53,569 nt of DNA from Candidatus Delongbacteria bacterium (GTDB lineage: Bacteria; CAIWAD01): positions 1 to 53,569 of the forward strand of contig JACKCN010000010.1 in NCBI GenBank assembly GCA_020634015.1, given 5' to 3'. The notes beneath the pieces were generated by a model, which saw only the letters and a list, made by a program, of their open reading frames with translations, was not told the DNA's origin and made no database searches. Below, piece after piece: positions 35,500 to 42,200 of the stretch. How positions within the stretch are numbered: the first letter of the stretch is position 1; the number at the start of each line of letters is the position of its first letter. Made by a program: the position numbers and the translations under genes.

Positions 35500-36081
35500 A
35501 TGAAAATCATCCTTCGCAGTGAAATCGAACACCTGGGCAAGGTGGGAGACATTGTCTCCGTGAAGCCCGGATACGCACGCAATTACCTCATGCCCCAGGG
35601 TCTGGCCTATCTGGCCGATCGTGGCAGCCTGAAGCGTTTCGAGGACGAGAAGCGCCAGCTGTTGAGTGCGGCCGAACGTGAAATGGCCAAGGCCGAAGCC
35701 CTCAAGGCGCGCCTCGAAGCCGGAAGCTATGTCGCCAAGGTCAAGGTGGGCAACGAAGGCCGTCTCTACGGCAGCGTGACCAACCACCAGATCGCCGACC
35801 TGGTTCACGAGGCGGGCTTCGATATCGAACGCCGGAACATCGTTCTGGAACGTCCGGTGAAGACTCTGGGTACGCACGATGTCCACGTGAAGCTCTACGG
35901 CAGCATGCATGCCGTGATCAAGCTGATCGTGATGGACATGGAAGCCGAAGTCAAGGCGGCCATCGAAGCGGAAATCGCCGCCATCGAAGCCGCCGAAGAA
36001 GCCGAGCGCGTTGCCCGTCAGGCTGCCCGCCAGGCTGCAGCGAATGGCGAAGACGAGGACGGCCAGGACGAGGACAACTAG
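35500..36081 (+). CDS. rplI: 50S ribosomal protein L9 with extended C-terminus
   Basis: 193 residues against the usual 148-150. The N-terminal domain (IEHLGKVGDIVSVKPGYARNYLMPQGLA, broken into its L9 signature GKVGDIV and PGYARNYL), the long connecting helix and the C-terminal domain (LYGSVTNHQIADLV...TLGTHDVHVKLY) are complete. About 45 further residues of Glu/Ala helix end in EDEDGQDEDN. Such acidic tails occur in some phyla; the role is unknown. Last ribosomal gene of the operon. Confidence 0.96.
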   Translation: MKIILRSEIEHLGKVGDIVSVKPGYARNYLMPQGLAYLADRGSLKRFEDEKRQLLSAAEREMAKAEALKARLEAGSYVAKVKVGNEGRLYGSVTNHQIADLVHEAGFDIERRNIVLERPVKTLGTHDVHVKLYGSMHAVIKLIVMDMEAEVKAAIEAEIAAIEAAEEAERVARQAARQAAANGEDEDGQDEDN

Positions 36082-36127
36082 TCCCGTTCCGGTTCTCCAC
36101 CCGTCTTCTGGAAGAGTGGAGGGGACC

Positions 36128-36448
36128 ATGATCGAGATCAGCACATCCGCAGTGGCCCAGGTGAAACGCCTGATGGCCGAAGAAGCTGGCGCGACCGGCT
36201 TGCGGGTGGGAGTCAAAGGCGGTGGTTGCAGCGGCATGTCCTACGTACTGGACTTTGTGGCGGCACCCTCCGACAACGACAAGATCTTCGAGAACGATGG
36301 CGTCAGGCTGTTCGTCGACCCCAAGTCCTACCTCTATCTGAACGGTACCACCCTGGACTGGTCCGGGGGACTGAATGGCAAGGGGTTCGTCTTCAACAAT
36401 CCCAACGCCACGCGTACCTGCGGCTGCGGCGAGAGCTTCAGCGTCTGA
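36128..36448 (+). CDS. A-type Fe-S cluster carrier (IscA/ErpA/HesB family)
   Basis: 106 residues from ATG 36128 (GGAGGGG upstream). The three cluster-ligating cysteines are present: Cys34 in GGGCSGMSY and Cys98/Cys100 in TCGCGESF. It accepts and hands on [Fe-S] clusters in the cytoplasm. The ErpA/IscA/SufA sub-type cannot be decided without neighbours from isc or suf. It follows rplI by 46 bases and is ended by a strong terminator. Confidence 0.93.
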   Translation: MIEISTSAVAQVKRLMAEEAGATGLRVGVKGGGCSGMSYVLDFVAAPSDNDKIFENDGVRLFVDPKSYLYLNGTTLDWSGGLNGKGFVFNNPNATRTCGCGESFSV

Positions 36449-36467
36449 GAGACCCGATCGAATCCTG

Positions 36468-36499
36468 ACACATGCCGCCTTCGGGCGGCATGTGTTTTT
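36468..36499 (+). terminator. Intrinsic terminator with UUCG tetraloop
   Basis: A perfect 12-base stem ACACATGCCGCC / GGCGGCATGTGT with a C(UUCG)G loop and T-run. It ends the ribosomal-protein/Fe-S operon. Confidence 0.92.
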
Positions 36500-36659
36500 G
36501 TACCCCTCCCACCATCGCCTGACTCTGACCAAGGGCGGCAGATTCTTCCAGCCGTGCCACCCCCCGGCCTTTCACCCTCCTGAATCGCTCCAGTTTCCCA
36601 CGGACCTGCCGATGGATTGGCGGACCCGTGTCTCAACGGGGTCCACCAAGGAGGTCCCG

Positions 36660-36836
36660 ATGCAGATCACACCCCCGACACCGGCTCCACCGGAACGCTG
36701 GAAACGCTTCAAGGAGCGCCAGAAGCGGCGGAATCAGGAACAGCATTCCTTCAGGCAGCAGGACCAGGGCGACAAACCGCACAAGGCACCGCAGGGCACC
36801 CGGGAGCGGGGTGGGGAACTGGATACCGTCGCCTGA
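36660..36836 (+). CDS. Small basic protein of unknown function
   Basis: 58 residues from ATG 36660, six bases after a perfect AAGGAGG (36647-36653). It opens MQITPPTPAPPERWKRFK, continues as a strongly basic helix rich in Arg/Lys/Gln (KERQKRRNQEQHS), and ends in a hydrophilic, disordered tail. I recognise no family. It stands alone between a terminator and the fliD promoter, so a motility link is only positional. The excellent binding site is the main evidence that it is real. Confidence 0.45.
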   Translation: MQITPPTPAPPERWKRFKERQKRRNQEQHSFRQQDQGDKPHKAPQGTRERGGELDTVA

Positions 36837-36862
36837 AGGGGAATTCTTTGCATCGTCCGATG

Positions 36863-36889
36863 GGGCAGGTAGGTCCGAATTGCCTGCCC
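36863..36889 (+). terminator. Weak hairpin after the small basic gene
   Basis: GGGCAGG (36863-36869) pairs with CCTGCCC (36883-36889), followed only by TTCAC. It could be a poor terminator separating the 58-residue gene from fliD. Confidence 0.3.
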
Positions 36890-36993
36890 TTCACACAGGA
36901 AGGGGCGCTGCGCACAGCTTTCTGTCTGGTCAACGCCAGAATAAACAGCATGTTCCAAGTATGCCTGGACTGACAGGATCCTGAATCCGCAGT

Positions 36994-37009
36994 TGTCACG
37001 GTACTTGCA
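36994..37009 (+). promoter_or_regulatory. Sigma-54-like promoter of the fliD operon
   Basis: TGTCACGGTACTTGCA matches the RpoN consensus with the right 10-base spacing to the -12 GC, but the second G of the -24 GG is T. It lies 55 bases before fliD, the expected distance. Confidence 0.5.
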
Positions 37010-37063
37010 TTCCAGTGACGTCGGCCCGCGTTGACAGCGGTCCGGAAAGACCGAGGAGAATCC

Positions 37064-38722
37064 ATGTCCACCTCATCCACATCAGCCATCAGCGGCGTCG
37101 CAACCGGCATCGACTGGCGCGCCACCGTGGACTCCCTGATGCAGATCGAGGGCCAGCGCGTCACGATGCTGCAGAACAGCCAGGAGCAGAGTCGCCAGCA
37201 GATGGCGGCCTGGCGCGGGCTGAATGACAAGTTCACCAGCTTCCAGTCCCTGCTGGACGGCTACAAGGACACGGAAGACTTCCTCAGCAAGGCGGTCAGC
37301 TCGTCCAATTCGGATATCCTCACCGCCACCGCGACCACGGGAGCGGTCACGGGCAACTATTCCATTGAAGTGGACCAGCTGGCCACCAGCTCGCGCATGA
37401 TCCATGGCGGCTTCGCCGACATCAACAGCACGGCCGTGAACACCTCCGGAGGCGCGCAGAACTTCGTGTACACCTACGGAACCGGTGGGGACATGCAGAC
37501 CATCACCCTGAGTGTGCCCGATGGAACCACTCTTGCCTCGCTGAAGGACCTGATCAACCGGGACAGCAACAACCCTGGAGTCAAGGCGACTCTGATCAAC
37601 GATGGCTCGGGCAGTGCCACGGCTTATCACCTGGTCATGAGCAGCACCAACACGGGCACGGGGTCCGTGCTCGCCATGGACGATGCCGCGACGACACTCG
37701 GTGATGGCTCACAATGGGACACCGCGGCCTACAGTGATGTGACCAGTGGAGTGAATGCCCGGATCCGGGTCAACGGCTTCCCGTCCGGCAGCTGGATCGA
37801 AAGCCAGAGCAATACCGTGAGCGATGTGATCGACGGTGTGACATTCACCCTCAAGACCACCACGACCACCGAACCCGTGACACTGACGGTCAATGAGGAC
37901 ACGGCCACGGTGAAGGGCAAGATCGTGGGCTTCGTGAATGCCTACAACTCGATCCAGGATCAGATCACCCAGCTGAGCAGTTACGACGCCGCCACCGAAA
38001 CCCGTGGTCTGCTCTTCGGAGACGCCTCACTGCAGCAGATGAAGCGCAGTCTGCAGGCACTGACCAATCGCAGCATCACGGGCGACTCGAGCAATACCTT
38101 CACCAACATGAGCCAGCTGGGGCTGACCAGTGGCACCTCCGGACGGCTGTCGATCAACAACGACAAGCTGGATGCGGCCCTCGACGAGCATTTCGACGAT
38201 GTGGGCCGGTTGTTCTCCTTCACCAGCACATCCACGAGCAATGCGGTCTCATTCTTCACGCGCGAGGAACGGACGGAAACCGGTGATGTGGCGATCAGTG
38301 TGGTCTACAATGCCAGTGGGCAGCCCACATCGGCGACGTTCAACGGAGTCGCTGCCACTCTGGAAGGTCAGTTCATCGTGGGGGCCGAGGATGGACCCTT
38401 CTCCGGTCTGCGACTGCTGTTCAACGATCCCGGAGATGGGGGCGGCACCATCAATTCCACCCTCAGCATGTCGCCGGGCATCTCCGCCAGCTTCACTCGC
38501 GTGCTGGACACCATCACCAATGAAGACTACGGCAATCTCCAGTACCAGACCGACCGGCTGGAAACGACGATCGAACGATACGACGACACCATTCGGGACC
38601 AGCAGCGCCGATTGACCCAGATCCGGGCCAAGTACGAACGACAGTACCTGGCCATGGAAGAGGCCATCAGCCGCTACCAGTCCCAGGGAAACTATCTGAG
38701 CAGTCAGCTTTCATCTCTCTGA
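37064..38722 (+). CDS. fliD: Flagellar filament cap protein FliD (HAP2)
   Basis: 552 residues from ATG 37064 (GAGGAG upstream). The FliD N-terminal domain (GIDWRATVDSLMQIEGQRV, SLLDGYKDTEDFLSKAV, ASNTATTGAVTGNYSIEVDQLA-like TGNYSIEVDQLATSSR) and the C-terminal domain (LQQMKRSLQALTNRSI, MSQLGLTSGTSGRLSINNDKLDAAL, closing coiled coil RLTQIRAKYERQY) are both present. It caps the filament and folds incoming flagellin. fliS follows after 47 bases. The variable middle is Thr/Ser-rich. Confidence 0.93.
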   Translation: MSTSSTSAISGVATGIDWRATVDSLMQIEGQRVTMLQNSQEQSRQQMAAWRGLNDKFTSFQSLLDGYKDTEDFLSKAVSSSNSDILTATATTGAVTGNYSIEVDQLATSSRMIHGGFADINSTAVNTSGGAQNFVYTYGTGGDMQTITLSVPDGTTLASLKDLINRDSNNPGVKATLINDGSGSATAYHLVMSSTNTGTGSVLAMDDAATTLGDGSQWDTAAYSDVTSGVNARIRVNGFPSGSWIESQSNTVSDVIDGVTFTLKTTTTTEPVTLTVNEDTATVKGKIVGFVNAYNSIQDQITQLSSYDAATETRGLLFGDASLQQMKRSLQALTNRSITGDSSNTFTNMSQLGLTSGTSGRLSINNDKLDAALDEHFDDVGRLFSFTSTSTSNAVSFFTREERTETGDVAISVVYNASGQPTSATFNGVAATLEGQFIVGAEDGPFSGLRLLFNDPGDGGGTINSTLSMSPGISASFTRVLDTITNEDYGNLQYQTDRLETTIERYDDTIRDQQRRLTQIRAKYERQYLAMEEAISRYQSQGNYLSSQLSSL

Positions 38723-38769
38723 CACCGCCTTCCGGCGCAGTGCCGGAAGCCTGCCTGAAAGGACATCCG

Positions 38770-39201
38770 ATGGCAACGGACACCCGAGCCCGCCAGTACA
38801 ATCACACCAGCGTTCATACGGCTGACCGTGGCAAGCTGCTGCTGATGGTGTACGATGTGGCGATCGGCTCCCTGCTGGACGCGCAGAAATCCATGAATGA
38901 CAAGGATTTCCAGCAGAAAGGCCAGCACATGGATCGCGCCCTGCGCGCCATTGCCGAGCTGCGCAAGTCGCTGGACATGGAGAAGGGGCAGGAAATCGCC
39001 CGCAGCCTCGAGCGCCTCTATGAATTCATGATGCATCGGATGACCGAGGCCAACTTCAACAATCAGGCCGATCATCTGGATGTGGTGGTCAACATTCTGC
39101 AGGACCTGCGGGAAACCTGGGGCCAGGTGGTGCAGCAGCATGCCAGCGAGTCCCCTGAGCAGACCGCGGTGGCCGCGCCCCGTGCCGGGTTCCTGGCATG
39201 A
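38770..39201 (+). CDS. fliS: Flagellin export chaperone FliS
   Basis: 143 residues. The family pattern is plain: ARQYNHTSVHTADRGKLLLMVYDVAI, ALRAIAELRKSLDMEKGQEIARSLERLYEFMMHRM (shown in part) and ILQDLRETWGQV. FliS binds the flagellin C-terminus in the cytoplasm and keeps it unpolymerised. It lies directly behind fliD as in most flagellar clusters. AAGGA precedes the ATG. Its stop overlaps a 64-residue ORF. Confidence 0.92.
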   Translation: MATDTRARQYNHTSVHTADRGKLLLMVYDVAIGSLLDAQKSMNDKDFQQKGQHMDRALRAIAELRKSLDMEKGQEIARSLERLYEFMMHRMTEANFNNQADHLDVVVNILQDLRETWGQVVQQHASESPEQTAVAAPRAGFLA

Positions 39202-39392
39202 TCGCGCCCTCGTCGCAGCTGGGTGCCAGCATGCAGCTCAGGGCCTACCGCCCCGATCTGGCCGCTCGCCCCGCTTCACCGGGCAATGCCCCGGATCCAA
39301 CGTCCAGAACGGCGCCCCAGGAGACCGACGAGCGGACTCCCGAGCCAGCGGCGGACAGCCGCAAAGGGTTGCGACTGGATGTTTACGGTTGA
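39198..39392 (+). CDS. Small ORF coupled to fliS, unknown function
   Basis: 64 residues, starting in ATGA overlap with the fliS stop. The composition is Ala/Pro/Arg-rich and probably disordered (RPASPGNAPDPTSRTAPQ), ending in KGLRLDVYG. The overlap suggests translational coupling to fliS. I recognise no family. FlaG-like or other small flagellar accessory proteins occupy this position in other genomes, but no motif shows that here. Confidence 0.4.
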   Translation: MIAPSSQLGASMQLRAYRPDLAARPASPGNAPDPTSRTAPQETDERTPEPAADSRKGLRLDVYG

Positions 39393-39411
39393 TTCGCTTG
39401 CACCGTTGAAC

Positions 39412-39427
39412 TGGCATTGCCCTTGCA
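39412..39427 (+). promoter_or_regulatory. Sigma-54 promoter of the flgM-like gene
   Basis: TGGCATTGCCCTTGCA has the -24 TGGCA and -12 TTGCA with exact RpoN spacing. Start is predicted near 39438, 20 bases before the ATG at 39458. Confidence 0.7.
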
Positions 39428-39457
39428 ATGAACCGGTCATCATCAGGAGGTTCTCAG

Positions 39458-39937
39458 ATGCAGATCCAGGACGGCGCCTCGAACACGATCCAGCAACGGA
39501 TCCAGCGGGCCCAGATCGAAACCCGCTATCAGAACAGCAAACAGCTTGATTCCATTGGAAATAGCCATCAGGGAGAGCAGGTGGAAATCAGCAGCACCGC
39601 CCGGGACCTGGGGCGTCTGATGGGCAGCCTGCGGGAAGAAGCCGCGCGGCTCCCCGATGTGCGCCCGGAAAAGATTGCCGAAGCTCAGGCAAGGATCTCC
39701 AGTGACTGGTATTCCCGTCCCGAGGTTCTGGATGCTCTGGGCGACAGTCTCAGCTCCAGCCCGATGGCACGGGTCGCCGCGCGCGAGGTCGGCCAGCAGG
39801 CACCCGCGGACCCCACCGGCTACCGCCCCGAACTGATGCAGGAAGTGAGCGACAAGCTGCGATCCGGCTTCTATTCGGATTCGGAGGTGATGGGCTTCGT
39901 CGCGGATCGCCTCAGCGATATCTACGGAATCCAGTAG
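39458..39937 (+). CDS. flgM: FlgM-like anti-sigma-28 protein with a duplicated core
   Basis: 159 residues from ATG 39458 (AGGAGG upstream); typical FlgM is about 90-100. Residues 41-99 are the FlgM C-terminal core (QVEISSTARDLGRLMGSL, LPDVRPEKIAEAQARISS, YSRPEVLDALGDSL), which in relatives clamps sigma-28. Residues 122-153 repeat the same motif (YRPELMQEVSDKLRSGFYSD, SEVMGFVADRLSD), aligning at RPE, YS, EV and the final D-x-L-S. The duplication is unusual. It is under a sigma-54 promoter instead of a sigma-28 one. No fliA is in this window. FlgM is the best reading but the double core makes function less certain. Confidence 0.7.
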   Translation: MQIQDGASNTIQQRIQRAQIETRYQNSKQLDSIGNSHQGEQVEISSTARDLGRLMGSLREEAARLPDVRPEKIAEAQARISSDWYSRPEVLDALGDSLSSSPMARVAAREVGQQAPADPTGYRPELMQEVSDKLRSGFYSDSEVMGFVADRLSDIYGIQ

Positions 39938-39981
39938 GCGGGGGCAAAGCCTCAAGTCACTGTTGAAGCCATTTCACAACG

Positions 39982-40014
39982 ATCCGCGCCCTGGATTCAT
40001 TCCTTGGCGCGGAT
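39982..40014 (+). terminator. Hairpin after the flgM-like gene
   Basis: ATCCGCGCC (39982-39990) pairs with GGCGCGGAT (40006-40014), with a 15-base loop and a poor T-tract (TGCTGTTT). Probable terminator. Confidence 0.45.
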
Positions 40015-40111
40015 TGCTGTTTCGTGGAAATTTCTTGCTCTTCTGATGTTTGATTGTTAATTCTTCGGGCCAGACAATTTCGTCAGCAATGAACCGGCGT
40101 GCCGGTACGAT

Positions 40112-40227
40112 AAATCTGCCTGGGTCCGCGTGCGGACCAAATCCGATAGTCGAATCACCACCCCGCCTGGCGGGATTCCGTGGTGAGGGAAAGGAGGGGC
40201 GACCACCGCGCGGTGGTCGCCTTTTTT
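40112..40227 (+). ncRNA. Candidate structured RNA ending in a strong terminator
   Basis: The 414-base gap 39938-40351 holds a possible -10 (TACGAT within TACGATAAAT, 40106-40115) followed by GGGTCCGCGTGCGGACC, then CCCGCC T GGCGGG enclosed by CACCAC / GTGGTG, then a purine stretch (GAGGGAAAGGAGGGGC), then the terminator at 40198. No ORF fits. It does not match any riboswitch class I know. It could be a small RNA or an attenuator in front of the nuclease gene at 40352. Confidence 0.35.
40198..40227 (+). terminator. Intrinsic terminator
   Basis: A ten-base perfect stem GGCGACCACC / GGTGGTCGCC, loop GCGC, then six T. Confidence 0.9.
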
Positions 40228-40351
40228 CATCTCCCGCGATTCGACCCGACAGGCAATGAGCCGTGCATGGTCGGCGGCACCGCCCACCTTGGATGGCTTG
40301 GCAGCATGCGCTATTTTCGGGCTCCTGTCACCACCCGAGCCGAGGTCCCCC

Positions 40352-40909
40352 GTGTTGGAAGTCGAGATCAACGAAGTCACGTTCAACCCCAGCAGCAAGA
40401 GCTACATGGTGATCCTGCGCCAGAAGGACGCGGATCGGTGGTTGCCGATCTACATCGGTCCCGGCGAGGCGCAGACCATCACCTTCAACATGCGGCACTC
40501 GCAGTATCCGCGACCGATGACCTTCGACCTGATCCAGACCCTGATCGAGAAGCTGGGTGGAGTGGTGAGCCGCGTGCTGATTTCCCAGCTCAAGGACGAC
40601 ACCTTCTTCGCCGAGATCGACCTGATCAAACCCGATGGGGAAGTGGTCACCCTGGATACCCGCCCCTCCGATGCGATCCCGCTGGCACTCAAGTTGCGTC
40701 TGCCGATCTACATGAACGACGACGTGATGCAGGCGGCCGGGCACGATGGCTATCCCCGGATGATCTCCCTTGAAGAGCGCATCAGTCATCTGGAACGGGA
40801 ACTGGGCAAGGCGGTGGAAGCCGAGGACTACGAGCACGCCGCCGAATTGCGCGACCAGATCAAACAGTTTCGCACCCTTCAGGGTGGCGACAGATCCGAC
40901 AAGGCCTGA
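40352..40909 (+). CDS. Bifunctional nuclease (DUF151) with C-terminal UVR motif
   Basis: 185 residues from GTG 40352 (GAGG upstream). The bifunctional nuclease domain is at residues 1-130 (VLEVEINEVTFNPSSKSYMV, LPIYIGPGEAQTITFNM, RPSDAIPLALKLRLPIYM), followed by a UvrB/UvrC interaction motif (ELGKAVEAEDYEHAAELRDQIKQF). Relatives show DNase/RNase activity in vitro; their cellular role is unclear. The UVR helix pair is typical of the FCB-type form. A kinase-like gene follows after 8 bases. Confidence 0.88.
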   Translation: MLEVEINEVTFNPSSKSYMVILRQKDADRWLPIYIGPGEAQTITFNMRHSQYPRPMTFDLIQTLIEKLGGVVSRVLISQLKDDTFFAEIDLIKPDGEVVTLDTRPSDAIPLALKLRLPIYMNDDVMQAAGHDGYPRMISLEERISHLERELGKAVEAEDYEHAAELRDQIKQFRTLQGGDRSDKA

Positions 40910-40917
40910 GAGTTCCG

Positions 40918-41766
40918 ATGCCGGACACCCGGGTTTCCCCCGATCAGCATCCATTGTATACCGACCCCGTCTTCAGCTGGAACGGGCAGGGGTACTGTGC
41001 GCAGAATGACGCCGCCCGACGCCTGGACACCTGGTTCCAGCAGGAAGGCCTCGACCGCGAAGCCATCCTCAGCAATCCCGAACTGCCGGCCCGCCGGGTG
41101 GAAATCGCGCCCGGCGAGGGGCTGCTGCTGCTCTGTGAAGCCCCGCTGCAGCAGCGCATGCTGGAACAGCAGGCAAGTTTCGGACGGCTGGCGGCGGGCT
41201 TCGTGCACAATCTGAACAACCCACTGAATGCGCTGGGCGGGCTGATCCAGTTGCTTCAGATGAAATCGGGCGAGAGCCGCGACCTGGAAAAGATGGAACG
41301 CCAGCTGGACAACCTGACCGCGCTGGTGCGCTGCTGCGGCGAACGCTACCGCAAGCTGCATTCGCGCACCGAGGGGCGCTCGCTGGCCTGGGAGCGGATC
41401 ATCAACCAGGAACTTGAGTTCTACTGGGCCGATGGTGTGCTCAAGCATCAGGTCGATTCCCGGGTGGAAGTCCCGCCCGAAGCTCTGGCACCACTGGACT
41501 TCGGCGATGCCAGCTGGCTCTTCGACCGCCTGCTGGAAGCCATGATCGGCTGCATCGAGGGGCGCGGCAGCCACACGCTCACGATCCGACTCGAGCAGGG
41601 CTGGCCCCGGCTGGAGCTGGCGGGCGAGCAGGCCTGGGATCGCGACCGTGCCCTCAGCCGCTTCGTCGACGGAAGGCTTCAGGAAATGCTGCGCGAACAC
41701 CGACGCGAACTGCGCTGCACCACCGGAGCCGACAGCATCACCTTGTATACACAGGAACTGGATTGA
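40918..41766 (+). CDS. Degenerate histidine kinase-like protein
   Basis: 282 residues. A phosphoacceptor-type helix is present: ASFGRLAAGFVHNLNNPLNALGG, with His97 in the H-box form HNLNNPLN, and a second helix (LEKMERQLDNLTALVRCCGERYRK). The region where the ATPase domain should be (about 135-282) lacks N, G1 and G2 boxes. It could be a phosphotransfer or scaffold protein, or a HATPase too diverged to see. The N-terminal 80 residues may be a small PAS-like input. It overlaps DUF1844 by TGATG, so the two probably work together. Confidence 0.55.
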   Translation: MPDTRVSPDQHPLYTDPVFSWNGQGYCAQNDAARRLDTWFQQEGLDREAILSNPELPARRVEIAPGEGLLLLCEAPLQQRMLEQQASFGRLAAGFVHNLNNPLNALGGLIQLLQMKSGESRDLEKMERQLDNLTALVRCCGERYRKLHSRTEGRSLAWERIINQELEFYWADGVLKHQVDSRVEVPPEALAPLDFGDASWLFDRLLEAMIGCIEGRGSHTLTIRLEQGWPRLELAGEQAWDRDRALSRFVDGRLQEMLREHRRELRCTTGADSITLYTQELD

Positions 41767-42092
41767 TGGAACACAACGACCGCAACGACCAACTGTTCCA
41801 GGGGCTGGTCTTCCAGTATCAGCAAATGACCATGATGGCCCTGGGCAAGATCAGCCGTCCCGAGGGCGGCATCCAGAGCAACCTCGAAGAAGCATCGCTC
41901 TACATCGACCTGCTGGCCATGATCGAAGAGAAAACCCGGGGAAACCTGAGTGGCCCCCTGCATCGCTTCATCACCCAGACCCTGCAGGATCTGCGGCTGA
42001 ACTTCGTGGACGAGACCCAGCGCGCGCGTGCCGCCGCCAACGGCTCTCCCGACGAGTCGGACGCGGAATCCGGTGACACACCCCAGGGCTGA
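41766..42092 (+). CDS. DUF1844 protein
   Basis: 108 residues. FQGLVFQYQQMTMMALGKISRP and EEASLYIDLLAMIEEKTRGNL with FITQTLQDLRLNFVDE are characteristic of DUF1844, a small helical family of unknown function. It has an acidic tail (DESDAESGDTPQG). It overlaps the kinase-like gene's stop. A hairpin terminator follows at 42112, separating it from the phosphohexomutase operon. Confidence 0.85.
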   Translation: MEHNDRNDQLFQGLVFQYQQMTMMALGKISRPEGGIQSNLEEASLYIDLLAMIEEKTRGNLSGPLHRFITQTLQDLRLNFVDETQRARAAANGSPDESDAESGDTPQG

Positions 42093-42111
42093 AGGCCCTT
42101 GGGTCCCCAAC

Positions 42112-42151
42112 GGGGCCGCGTCGCCCGCCCTGCGGATGGCGACGCGGCCCC
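42112..42151 (+). terminator. Long GC-rich hairpin, probable terminator
   Basis: A 14-base perfect stem GGGGCCGCGTCGCC / GGCGACGCGGCCCC with a 12-base loop, then GGCATGTTTTC (a delayed T-run). Confidence 0.7.
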
Positions 42152-42200
42152 GGCATGTTTTCAGCCGGCATTCCCTCCGAAGCCGGCCCAAGGAGGCACC

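Noticed and set aside
40106..40113. TACGATAA as a sigma-28 -10 element
   Set aside because: No TAAA or TCAA lies at the proper distance upstream.
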